Assembly (NCBI GenBank): GCA_947044405.1
Contig: CAMRHE010000115.1
Coordinates: 3,782,001 to 3,846,000, forward strand
DNA length: 64,000 nt
From: Leptodactylus fallax
Taxonomy: Eukaryota; Chordata; Amphibia; Anura; Leptodactylidae
Direction: 5' to 3'
This document shows, piece after piece, positions 25,060 to 33,928 of this stretch. Below the pieces are notes generated by a model, which was not told the origin of the DNA, made no database searches, and saw nothing but the letters and a program-made list of their open reading frames with translations. Numbering within the stretch: the stretch's first letter is position 1; each line of letters opens with the position of its first letter. Both the position numbers and the translations under genes were made by a program.

Positions 25060-25092
<33 letters not shown>

Positions 25093-28011
25093 CAAAACTT
25101 TTATTACACGCAAAGATAAACTTTACATTTATCCTATTAGCGAAAACTGATCACTCACTCTCAATTCGCTGCCCAAGTTCTTTTTAGTGAAGTCAGGTTA
25201 GCAGCTCACTGAAGGATCAGGTTACATCTGGAGCTCATAGAAGTCTATGGAGAGAGGGTGGGCTTCTAAAGAGAGACAGGCAGAGGCACAGTGCTGCTAT
25301 CTAGGAAGTGCTTTATGGCCTCACCTCAGTGCTACACTGCTCACTACTGCTATATAATATCCTCCATGCTGCTGCTGCAGAGACATACGGAAGCTGGAAT
25401 CTTCTCTCTGTGCGGTGTATGGGAGATGACATGGCAGAGGGGGAAAACTTAACATCTGCTAAAAATGTATTTTTTTTTCTGCTGCATAGGAGGTATGTTA
25501 GGTGTACCCCCCATGTATCCAGCACCCAGTGTATACCAAGAGTTTCCTTTCAACTTTGCCAATATGCATCATTTTCTTCTACTACTGCATTTTTTTCTAC
25601 TGTTTCCTGTGCACATAAACATATATAAATCACTCAGTATACTATTTTTCTGTCTTTTATATGGGTACAGAGCTTTGGGGCACATCACACAATGCAGTTA
25701 AAACTGGATCAGAAAAAAACTGCATGCAGTTGTGATGGTTTTTTGGTACTGTTTCTTTCTTTTATAGGTTAAATGCATTTTATCTGCAAAATTTAAAAAA
25801 AGCCCTAAAAACTGCATGAAAGCTGCAATAGCACTGTTTTAACACTGCCTTAACTACAACGTTTCTAAGTCATGTGACATTCGCGATGGACATTGGGGAC
25901 GCTTTTCCTTTTCTAAATTCACTTTAAGGAAATACTTGGACTGTCGGCATGCAGGAGGAGCAGTGTCTGTGACATTATCTCCATGCTCAGAAGGTTGTTT
26001 CTCTCTGATAACCTCATGTTCAGCGGCTGATAAATGTTCACTATCTACATTGTCACTGGAGGTGTCATTGGGTGGAGTATTAAGGATAAGAAAACACAAG
26101 TATGGCGGATTATGCGTCTTGTATGAAATCAGAAAAGTATTGTGGCTTTTCTTCAGGAGCAGCGCCACACTTGCTTATGGGTTGTGTCTGGTATTGCAGC
26201 TCAGACCCTTTTGCTTGAATGAGCTGCAGTACTAGACACAGTGAACTAAAAGAATGGTGCGCTGTTTCTTGGAATACTTTTATGCAACCTCTTTGTTTAT
26301 TATTAATAATATTAATTATTATTTATTAGCATTATTAATATATATTTTTATAGTTGACTAAACACTACATAACCATTGACATACACACAGTATATGGTCG
26401 TACATTGCTGGAATATAACCTGTGTATAAATATGCTGCAGTAATCTAACATGTAAGACAATCATGGGCTACAGTACACGGCATCAGACTTGTTATCTTGT
26501 GGACTTACTGCAGGACTTTTTGCATTGCAAAGTGTGCAGCAAATCTGCATATTCCAGCTTTAAGAATTGGTACCATGTGATAAGTCTGGTGATCTGTAGA
26601 GATCCCCTTCAACATATCCTTGAACAGTCCATCACTTGCATCTTGTCGTCTTCCTCTCTGCTGCTTTATGGAGGGCGTATGCTGCCAGACTTCAGGAAAA
26701 TGTCTCCCCACTGGTGTACAATTCTATCAGATGTGACTCTTGTGGTTTTACTGACTCTTTCTGATTCCTCAGGTGTCCCTTTTCCCAAGAACTTCATGTC
26801 TGTGGCGAAGACCATACTGAAGCGGCTGTTCCGGGTGTATGCCCACATCTATCACCAGCACTTTGACTCTGTTATGCAGCTACAGGAAGAAGCACATCTC
26901 AACACTTCATTTAAGCATTTCATTTTCTTTGTACAGGTGAGGACACAGGCTAGATGTTAGATCCTTGGTACTGGTATGTGTATATTTCAGCCTGGTTGTA
27001 TTGCTTTATGTAAAAAGATCATGTAGAGTGTCATGGCTCAGTAAAACTCTGGCCCCATGGTGGTTTGGATAGTGCAGGGTTATCGGTGTACTTGGAAATG
27101 TACACTATAAGGAGTAATACAGTGTATTTGTATGCAGGCGTAACCACGCTCAGATGTGATGCCAGTGATTTGGCATCCCAAGCCTTGCCGTGGTACTTTA
27201 GGCCCTGTGGCTAGTGGGATACACGGTTGACTTACGGTGACTTTTGGGGTGAATTTTTAGTTTTCCTATGGGAAAGAAAGTTGCCAGTGACTGATAACTC
27301 TGCACTCCTCTTTCTTACAGTTCTACCTTTTGAGTGGCTACCACAGGAGAAATTAAACATTACACAGTGCCTGATCACATCAATGGACAGATCCTCCAGA
27401 GTGAGAACTGCTCTCCATTCTGGCCAAGAGATAATGAAAAGTTATCAAATCTTCCAATATACTTTCTGCAGCAATTCCTGAGTATTCTCTAGATCTCTGC
27501 TTGCTGTCATTCTTTACTTCCAGTGGATGAGTCCATGGTTATATGATGAACACACAGGTGCACAGCATGCTATAGTCTCACATCTGTTTAGCGACAAGCC
27601 ATGCAACTGTGTCAATCACATGGTCTTTTATCCACTGAAAGTAAACAGTGACAGAAAGCAGAGATCTAGAAAACTGTGAGGAATTGATACATAGACAGGA
27701 TATTGTAAAAGTATACAGTATATTGGAAAATTGAATAACTTTTCATTATATAAATTTATTTGCTAAAACTGAACAAGCACTTTTAACTCTGGATTCCTGA
27801 TGGGGATATATGAGAGTGGGTCTTTTATACTGGGCAACCCCTGTTACAGAATAGTCCCATGCCAGATAAAGGGTGGATTATTAAGTATATTGTTTGCCTG
27901 TGAAACTTTTTATATCTTGTCCCTTTTCTGCAGGAATTTAACCTGATTGACCGCCGAGAGCTGGCTCCTCTTCAGGAACTGATTGAGAAACTGGGGTCCA
28001 AAGACAGATAA
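6465..28011 (+). CDS. MOB1A: MOB kinase activator 1A (complete, six coding exons)
   Basis: The joined coding exons are 6465-6478, 8279-8445, 16161-16254, 17992-18125, 26773-26936 and 27934-28011. All introns are GT-AG and phases agree, giving 651 nt and 216 aa, the length of human MOB1A. MOB1 is the co-activator of LATS1/2 and NDR kinases in the Hippo and mitotic-exit pathways, and is phosphorylated by MST1/2. The MST sites Thr12 (SSKTFKP) and Thr35 (AEATLGSG) are present. So are the zinc ligands Cys79 and Cys84 (FCTETSCSV) and His161 and His166 (YAHIYHQHF). Residues QAV, EWIAVN, GPRYEY, FDSVMQL and KLGSKDR favour MOB1A over MOB1B, although MSFLFGSRSS carries the MOB1B-like Gly6. Linkage to BOLA3 and TET3 supports 1A. 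The protein is cytosolic and nuclear. Confidence 0.96.
6740..7745 (+). repeat. 85/86-bp minisatellite in MOB1A intron 1
   Basis: About eleven head-to-tail copies of a unit containing GATGGGTATCAGTGCCATCT and ACTGTATGCCCACATGGGAG. Unit starts (GATGGGTATC) fall at 6821, 6948, 7034, 7120, 7205, 7291, 7376, 7461, 7547 and 7632, so spacing is almost always 85 or 86. An extra 39-41-bp partial unit near 6874 explains the one long interval. The first and last copies are the most diverged. Middle copies alternate between two variants (GGGAGCTCTATGG and GAGAGCTTCATGG), which suggests a higher-order dimer. Confidence 0.95.
8279..8445 (+). CDS. MOB1A: MOB1A coding exon 2
   Basis: The acceptor is TCCACTAG and the donor GTGAGT, 167 nt. 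It completes Phe5 and encodes residues 6 to about 60, from [12 protein letters not shown] through [12 protein letters not shown]. It carries both MST phosphorylation sites (Thr12, Thr35). Confidence 0.96.
9064..9425. mobile_element. MITE with TTAAAG...GTCCAGG ends
   Basis: The left end is CTTAAAGTTGTTGTCCAGG and the right end CCTGGATAACCCCTTTAAAG, inverted copies of each other. The interior includes a 23-base T tract at about 9349-9370. The same ends bound the element at 18321-18733, and related single ends occur near 41815, 43519 and 53888. TTAA-like borders suggest a TTAA-targeting superfamily, which I infer only. Confidence 0.7.
9561..9644. repeat. Perfect 33-bp inverted repeat
   Basis: AGAATGAGGCTGAGCTGCAG is the start of the left arm (9561-9593). 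The right arm (9612-9644) is its exact reverse complement, with an 18-base spacer. It lies inside a dispersed GAGCTGCAGTACCAGGCACA-type repeat also seen near 14244, 19070, 26190, 47410 and 49530. Confidence 0.85.
10641..11126. mobile_element. MITE with long terminal inverted repeats, TTAA-bounded
   Basis: The left terminus is TTAAAGCGTACCTCCAGTTA and the right terminus, reverse-complemented, TTAAAGTGTACCTCCAGTTA. Similarity continues inward about 70 bases (AACAACTTTTCA, TTACAAAGT). The interior of about 350 bp has no open reading frame of note. The TTAA at both borders is consistent with TTAA target duplication, as in piggyBac or Kolobok families. Confidence 0.75.
12225..12940. mobile_element. 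MITE with roughly 190-bp inverted arms
   Basis: The left arm begins near TTCGGACAACTTTTGACGTT (12245). The right arm ends AAAGTTGTCCGGAAGTTTAG then TTACGCTTTAA (12940). The two arms match over about 190 bases, including CTCTCACTGAATGTTACTGT and its complement. The left outer end appears slightly eroded. A loop of about 310 bases shows no coding match. Confidence 0.75.
13725..13887. mobile_element. Palindromic element, TTAGGCCCGGTTCACAT ends
   Basis: The left end TTAGGCCCGGTTCACATCTG and the right end CAGATGTGAACCGGGCCTTA are exact inverted copies over 20 bases. Further internal complementarity continues (GTTTCGTGC and GCACGAAAC). It is one of several related elements bearing a TTCACA motif near the end in this window. 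Confidence 0.75.
14244..14334 (+). repeat. 37-bp tandem repeat, about 2.5 copies
   Basis: CTGCCATACCAGACACAATC starts copies at 14244, 14281 and 14318, a constant 37-bp period. The copies differ at one base (GTGCGTGG versus GTGAGTGG). Confidence 0.85.
14803..15030. mobile_element. TTCACA-type inverted-repeat element
   Basis: The left end is GCTAGATTCACACTAGCATT. The right end is AACGCTAGTGTGAACCTAAC, its imperfect reverse complement. The interior has GGGTTTCCGT and GAAAACCC blocks shared with the elements at 15507-15727 and 41885-42135. Confidence 0.65.
15507..15727. mobile_element. TTCACA-type inverted-repeat element
   Basis: It starts GGGCTAGGTTCACTCCTGCG and ends CACAGGTGTGAACCTAGCAT, inverted. 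It contains GGGTCCCCAAGTGGACCC, an internal near-palindrome also seen in variant form at about 42080. Same family as 14803-15030. Confidence 0.65.
16161..16254 (+). CDS. MOB1A: MOB1A coding exon 3
   Basis: The acceptor is TTTTCTTTTCAG and the donor GTACGT, 94 nt. It encodes from [12 protein letters not shown] through SAGPR and carries zinc ligands Cys79 and Cys84. Confidence 0.96.
17992..18125 (+). CDS. MOB1A: MOB1A coding exon 4
   Basis: The acceptor is ATATCTTCCAG and the donor GTAAGT, 134 nt. It encodes [17 protein letters not shown] through DETLFPSKI, the central part of the Mob fold. Confidence 0.96.
18321..18735. mobile_element. MITE with AAAGGGGTTGTCCAGG ends
   Basis: The left end is TTTAAAGGGGTTGTCCAGGC and the right end CCCGGACAACCTC, inverted. 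It is followed by a roughly 29-base T tract (about 18731-18759). Internal A and T runs are present. It starts about 195 bases downstream of the exon 4 donor. Same family as 9064-9425. Confidence 0.7.
18760..26772 (+). other. MOB1A intron 4 remainder (repeat-rich)
   Basis: No second gene is recognisable. A dispersed repeat ending GAGCTGGACAACCCCTTTAA occupies about 20000-20330. Copies of the ATTTTCACTGACC-type family lie at 22480-22640. A block with GGATTAATCGCGATTTTGAT lies at 22860-22940 (compare 35120-35190). A 13-base G run is at about 24298-24310 and a T tract of more than 30 bases at about 25061-25093. Confidence 0.6.
26773..26936 (+). CDS. MOB1A: MOB1A coding exon 5
   Basis: The acceptor is GATTCCTCAG and the donor GTGAGG, 164 nt. 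It encodes [17 protein letters not shown] through FKHFIFFVQ and carries zinc ligands His161 and His166. Confidence 0.96.
27934..28011 (+). CDS. MOB1A: MOB1A coding exon 6 (terminal)
   Basis: The acceptor is CCCTTTTCTGCAG. It encodes [20 protein letters not shown] then GSKDR and TAA at 28009-28011. Confidence 0.96.
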   Translation, partial: EFNLIDRRELAPLQELIEKLGSKDR

Positions 28012-28862
28012 GCCCAGAGAGGGGGTTCTTCCTGTGAGACATGGTCTCCTCTCCTCACAGCACATACCAGCCGCAAGCCTTTGTCATATAACCATTAGCT
28101 ACCTGAAGGAAACCGATTACCACTGAATTCCCCGAGGAGGTCGCCACTGGAAGTCGTCTTTTACATAGAGATTGCCTTGCGTTATTTTTGTATGAACTTT
28201 TATAGAGATGCTTTAAAGGACCACTCCACATAGATGTGCATTTAGACGCTTCAGTCTTCTTCATGTCTGCTGGTTTTCTACTAGGGAGTGAGGAAATCTT
28301 TAATCTCCACTATATATATATATTTTTTTTTTTTTTTCTTTAGTCTGTTGCGTCAAGTGAACCAATGGACGTTGCCTTTCTATATCACTGTATTCACCTC
28401 TGCGTTTTTCTCTTGCTCTATGTACAGTTTATATTCTGTTGAAGGCTTCATGTATGACAAACTGATATGTTTTTCATATTTTTTTTTCCTTCAAGTTATG
28501 ATAGGTAACTGCTTTTAAGTGGATTCTGCAATAGATCCTGGAGGGAGGGGGGAGGGAATAAGGCTAACCATAAATGGAATTAAAGGCCCGGGAGTTACAT
28601 AGAAGGACACTGGGGGTTTACTCTTCTCGCTCTGCCACTTCAGTCTTTTTACTTTTAGTTTTTTATATGCATTAGATGTGATGAACGGACATTGTATTGA
28701 ATACAAGTCTAATATTCTGAATTTTGGAACAAGTTTTACTTCTCAACGAAAATCTATTTTTTTAAATTTGCTACGATAAAGATGAGCGCGTCGATTCTCT
28801 GGGAGGAAGTAAACTTGTGTTCTGTTTTATTAAGTGAAAAATAAAAGTCTGATCAATGCAGT
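28012..28862 (+). other. MOB1A 3' UTR
   Basis: It runs from the stop codon to just past the AATAAA at 28840. It is AT- and T-rich, with a TATATATA-T(n) run at about 28310-28340. The end is inferred from the polyadenylation signal; longer alternative 3' UTRs are possible. Confidence 0.6.
28840..28845 (+). terminator. MOB1A polyadenylation signal AATAAA
   Basis: A canonical hexamer about 830 bases after the stop codon, followed within 25 bases by a GT-rich element (GTGTGTGGG), the expected downstream signal. Cleavage probably falls near 28860. Confidence 0.7.
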
Positions 28863-30690
28863 GTGTGGGTGACACATGGTATGGAGTAGTAATACTCTTA
28901 AGCAATGAGCCATCACTTTCATGCTTTATCTCTAATAATCGTGCATTAACCTTTTAAGTGCTGTGTATAAGCCATATACATGAGTACTGGATTTAAATGG
29001 CGGAAATATCTTAAAGCGGTTCTCCAGGGAGGGTTTCAATTCCCTTCCCGCCCCCCTCCAGGTTCTATTGAGAACAATCAGTTTCCAGATTGGTTCTGAC
29101 CCTGGCTCACACAGCACCTGACCCCTAAGTCACACCACCTTCCTCCTCTCCTGTGTTCTTGGGTAGTTCTATGTATTATGGGGGCTAGATTTACTATTAT
29201 AATGTATTCAGCCAGGCCCCATAGTACAGGTAACTAGTGGTGAAAACAGGGGAAGGGAAGAGACAGTAACTAGGGGAGTTTGAAGCTTTTTCCGTTCAGG
29301 TGATTCCAGGGTCAAAAAGCTATGGAGAACCCCTTTGGGAGGGGGGAGCTCCAGTATTTCCTGCCTACTGTACTGGTCGACCAGTAAGGCTATAATCACA
29401 CTTAAGGTTTTTTTTTTTTTTTTTGATACTGATAACGGTTTTTGAACCAAACTAGTTGGAAACAAAAAGGAGAAGTATAAAAGACTTAGGTCTCAAGTGT
29501 ATCGCCAACCCTTTTGGCCAACAGCTCTCTCCTGAACTCCCACTTACTCATGCAGGCTTGGTTTTGCTGAGCATGCATGTGTCCTGAAAGAAGATGAGGG
29601 AGAGAGCCTCTGCCAGAAAAATCTGCGAACAAAAGGATCAGGCTTGTTGAAATCTAACATTTCTAACTTGTCTCAGTAATTGCCACTCGAGGAAGTTGGG
29701 ACACCCTTATACACGTTGGATGGTCAGGTGCTCCTGCTTATAGGTTTGGCTGACCTTCATGTAACGTCTTCCATGTGGAATCACTTGATGATTTTTTTTA
29801 ACCAAATACAGGGGTGGATACAAGTTTGGTAGTAACATCAGATCACTTTCAATAATGGAGTTTTTCATCCCCAAATGGATTTCCCATGCTGATGACCTAG
29901 CCCTGTGCTCTATCCATCAGCAGCTTCTGGTGCAGCTGATCTGTGTGGGGTCCAGGAATCAGACCCCACAGATCATATCCTATGAAAAATCAGTTTGGAG
30001 CTGGAAAACCCCTTTAAATAGAGGTACATAAAACATGAGGTAGACGTTCATAAGGATGGTGAATTTTATCGATATAAGTTCGGTAAGTATTGTCATAAAG
30101 CTGCACACACTCTTCACAATTTTCTGGGCCTTTATATAAGCGCCTCTGCATGTTCTGAGTTAGATGTATTGGCTACCAAACAAATATTTAGCATGCTCTG
30201 AAAATGGCTTAGTCCTCTGAGCATACACTACTTGTGTGTAGCTCTGCTGTCCCCATTTTAAGTGATTGAGTAGAATGCATAAGCATAGGTCGCTACAATA
30301 ACACCGTAGTGTGCCATGCTTGTGTTCGTGACTGTTTGATCTGTAGGGTTGCATTTGGGTTCATTATAATGTGTCTCAGAACCTTGCGTGGGGGCAGTGA
30401 CGTGAGACTGCAAGTTATGGCTGGTTGGCCAAAAGCAGTTTGATCGTGCCAAACACCAGCTGTACATACCCAGCACAATTGAACTATTATTGGCACACAA
30501 CTTAAGCTAGTCATACACAGATTTTTTTTTTTGTCACTTTCTGCCATGAAAATAGTGATGCTGTCAAGGTATTTTTATGACCGATCACACAAATCTGTGT
30601 ATGGATAGCTTTAGTTGTGTATGTCTTAAGCTGGCCTTACATCTAGTTGGTTTGAATGGCCAATTCAGCCATTTTGGCTAGTGGTTGGCT

Positions 30691-30868
30691 ATCTAGCACA
30701 GGGGTCAGCAACCTTTGGCACTCCTGCTGCTGTGAAACTACAACTCCCAATATGCTCCATTCACTTCCACGGGAGTTCCAAGAACAGCAGAGCAAGTATG
30801 CATGCATGCTGGGAGTTGTAGTTTTACAACAGCTGCAGTGCCGAAGGCTGCTTACCCCTGTTCTAGCA
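30691..30868. mobile_element. hAT-type MITE with 8-bp target-site duplication
   Basis: The element 30699-30860 (162 bp) begins CAGGGGTCAGCAACCTTTGG and ends with GGCTGCTTACCCCTG, imperfect inverted repeats of about 55 bases. These include AAACTACAACTCCCA and TGGGAGTTGTAGTTT. The flanks are ATCTAGCA (30691-30698) and TTCTAGCA (30861-30868), an 8-bp duplication with one mismatch. The 8-bp duplication plus CAGGGG termini are the hallmarks of the hAT superfamily. Confidence 0.82.
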
Positions 30869-31916
30869 TGTAGATACTTTGCCACTGAAAATAGACTGGA
30901 CAAGCTGGATCTCTTCATTTGGCTGAAAATACCAGTGTTTGGTATGATGGACCGATTGTGGCCGATCTTAGCCAACTTGTGTAGACTTGCTGCACTTTTT
31001 TTTGTTTTTCTGAACAGGCAGTTCACATTTGGGATTGTTCATACAAATCATCCCACCATCAATAACTAATCTATATGACCAGCCTTATTCCACAGTAGTC
31101 ATTGCCTCACTTGGCTATGGAATATAAATGATCTCATACCGTCATCATTGAATATATTGTTAAATGTGCTTGGGCTGTAACACTGGATCAACAACCACAT
31201 TAAAAATGTACAGGTTAGGAATAACAACCTCATAGATAACAGGATCTACTATGTTAAATCCATCTGGATTAGTGTGACCTGTATTACTTGTGGCCTCTCC
31301 TGTTGCTCCCCTCTTCTTCCTGAGCACATTTTGCTGTTTTCTGACTAGATTCTGTTCCTGGGTGTTGATGCTGAGCCAGGAGGTGATCCTTACTGAGGTG
31401 TGTTCTTTCCTTATTCTTAGGAATGCCTTGTAAGTGAGTCATGTCCATACAAGTGGCCATCTACAACTCCCTGGAAAAAGCTCATTAAAAAGATTATATG
31501 AGGCTATACAATGCTTTATCCCCTCTGAAGCGATGCCCCTCTCCGGTGGCCACCAGTCAGCCATACATATTAAGTGAATGTCAACAGAGCCCACCAACTG
31601 TCTTATGTATATGGAAGTGACTTGCCAAGGGAAAAGTAGAGTAGTGTATCAATACTTTGACATTCCTGATACTATTAATCTTAAAGGATTCTCCGGGTGG
31701 AGGCCGCCTTTGCAGGTGTACAGACATGCTGCTCAATCCACTCCTGGCTCTGGCTCAAAAAAAAAAAAAGTTACATCTGCAACAACAAAAAAAGCTGCTT
31801 TTCTGCAACAGGGGGCCTTAATCTAAAGTATTGTTTTGGCGTTACTGGATAATTTATTGGAGAGTCACAGCAGCTGCCTCACCTGGTGGGACAGGGGGTG
31901 AGGGAACCTCTTTTTT

Positions 31917-32608
31917 TTTTTTTTAAGCATGGCAGACTGTGGTGATTATATACTACTGTATGCCTGAGGTGCACACTTGGAAATACTGTTGACATATGCA
32001 GAGATTTTGATAAGTGCATTTGCCTGGTTTTAGCAATTCCCCCATAGACACAGAATAGGACTAATGGTAACATATACACCCGGTCTAGTGTGAATAAGTA
32101 TGGGTGTTAGTAAATGTTTGTATTCCTCATAATAATCCAATTCTGGAGCATCTGTTCATAGAACTCTGCATTGTGCTCTTAATGGAAATGTAGGAATGGG
32201 CCACTGAGTGTTATCATTCCAGACATATTTCTACAACCTAGAAAATATACTTTCAGTATATTGTGGAAATCTGTCAGCTCCGCTCAATTGCGCCGGAGTG
32301 ACTGTGTTCTCCAGTGTGAACAGCACACCATGTAAGAAATTCTTCAGCAAGGTCAAAGGAAAGGTCGGTAGTGATTCTTAGCAGATAAGTGCATTTGTGT
32401 ATAATGTATACATACAGTGTGGAGAGTAATGCAAACTGGGCCATCTGCTGGACTGTCAAGAGTATGACAAGCTGGCTGATATGTTGTAATATAGGTACAT
32501 AGATAAATTTTGGAGAAAACTCAAAATCTCTGCATATGTCAACAGTATTTCCAAGTGTGCACCTCAGACATACAGTAGTATATAATCACCATAGTCTGCC
32601 ATGCTTAA
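31917..32608. repeat. 0.7-kb inverted repeat with about 90-bp arms
   Basis: The left arm (31917-32012) contains AAGCATGGCAGACTGTGGTG and ACTTGGAAATACTGTTGACA. The right arm (32522-32608) is its reverse complement with few changes. Both outer ends run into a homopolymer: T on the left and A on the right. The interior of about 510 bases shows no gene. It is probably a fold-back DNA element, or two copies in opposite orientation. Confidence 0.75.
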
Positions 32609-33051
32609 AAAAAAAAAAAAAAAGTACTGAACCAACAGTGCCCCAAAGTACTTGACTACTGCCTATGGATCTGTTTATTGTATACATACACAGAGAACCG
32701 CCCAAGAGCAACTGAACCTTGCACCTACTAGGCTGCACCACTAAGTACCTGAATGTTACCCAGAAAATAAATAGTTTTAAGATGTAGAACCTCAATTTAT
32801 TGTATACCTACTTATCTTCCCATCTATTTTGCAGAATAAGTTACGACACCAAACCTAGCCTATGGACATAGTGAAAGTTAAAAAGCCGCTAATGTGACCA
32901 TCTTGTTTATACAGACCTAATTGTCTCCATGGTTACAGACTACAAACAAACCCTCTGTGTAGTCTGATCCTTGAGTCACGTTTTGTTCTTATGCTATCTG
33001 CAGGTCAACTGAAACCACATCAGGATTTCACATGATTTAAGTGTATATGTT

Positions 33052-33270
33052 ACCGTTAAAGTGCAGAATTCAGTTAATCTGCAGATTAACTAGGTAATGT
33101 GCACATTAACTAGGGCGATCCGTTAAAGTGCAGAAAACGTCTTTCATTTCTCACATTACCTAGCTAATCTGCACATTACCTAGTTAATGTGCACATTAAC
33201 TACTAGGCACTCATTAAAGTGTAGATAACGACATGTCAACGTCGCCGGCATTACAGCGAACGTAATGTCG
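33052..33270. repeat. TTAATGTGCACATTAA palindrome block
   Basis: It contains a perfect 22-bp palindrome at 33181-33202 centred on TGTGCACA. A second near copy lies 90 bases upstream (33095-33112), so about 50 bases are directly repeated (each copy ends GTTAAAGTGCAG or ATTAAAGTGTAG). It ends in a CpG-rich piece (ACGTCGCCGGCATTACAGCG) and an A run. It adjoins the hairpin at 33329-33557. Confidence 0.75.
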
Positions 33271-33328
33271 GGAAAAAAAAAAAAAAAAAAACACACCAAG
33301 GATTGGGGATAGGAAAGGTTGAAGACTA

Positions 33329-33557
33329 TTTGCTTTCAAAACCCTTTCAACTTGAATGGGTTTTGAAAGCAAACGGGTGGGTGTGTGTTTGCGCTTACAC
33401 CCTCTGCGCTACAAAAAGCCGGTTTAGTTTTTTTCGTCGGAAACACAAAGTCCTTCGTGTGCGAAAAAAAAAAAAGCCGGCTACTTGACAGCGCAGAGGG
33501 TGTAAGCGCGAACACACACAACTGCCCGTTTGCTTTCAAAACCCATTCAAGTTGAAA
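33329..33557. repeat. Compound hairpin with about 80-bp arms
   Basis: The left arm (33344-33422) and right arm (33476-33557) are inverted copies containing CGCTTACACCCTCTGCGCT and its complement. The outer motif TTTGCTTTCAAAACCC occurs three times: 33329-33344, inverted at 33358-33373, and again at about 33530-33544. The left side can therefore also fold on itself. The loop holds a T run and an A run capable of pairing. Confidence 0.8.
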
Positions 33558-33862
33558 CATATACCCTAAACGGTAATAGAGAAACCTATCAAGAAAATTT
33601 TTAAAAGCAGCTTTTTTTTTTTTTAACGAAGAAAAAAAAAATAAAGTAACTGTGCACACTTCACTTTACTAGAATATTAATTTTATATTCTAGGTAACAA
33701 AGTTATAATGTTGCAATGGCTGTAGATTCATATAAATATACCCCCACATTGTTTTCTGCAGTCACATGACATATTGCATGAACCCCCATATCATGGTGTA
33801 TACAGCAGGTGACGCTCTCAGGGTAGGTTACATTTTGAGTTTCTCTCCAGCTTGAGACATCT

Positions 33863-33928
33863 TCAAGGCTTTGGAACAGACGTGAATATTCTGAGCCCGT
33901 GCATGGATTTAATCTCATCTTGAAGAGC
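33863..33928 (-). CDS. BOLA3: BOLA3 coding exon 4 (terminal)
   Basis: The acceptor is CATTTAG (minus strand). It encodes ALQDEIKSMHGLRIFTSVPK then P and TGA (33865-33863), 66 nt. Confidence 0.93.
   Translation of the reverse strand, partial: ALQDEIKSMHGLRIFTSVPKP

Larger units (their letters stand above)
28863..33862. other. Intergenic region between the 3' ends of MOB1A and BOLA3
   Basis: No coding exon was recognised. The region holds dispersed repeats (for example a GGAGCTGGAAAACCCCTTTAA end at about 29998-30017), a hAT-type MITE, a 0.7-kb inverted repeat and a compound hairpin, listed separately. The BOLA3 3' UTR must extend into its right edge. I see no canonical AATAAA close to that stop codon. 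Confidence 0.6.

Noticed and set aside
25061..25093. Long T tract as the tail of a processed pseudogene on the minus strand
   Set aside because: No coding sequence or target duplication adjoins it; many homopolymer runs occur in this window.
26463..26960. 165-codon plus-strand frame covering MOB1A exon 5
   Set aside because: Only its last part (26773-26936) is coding; the upstream part is intron before a clear CAG acceptor.
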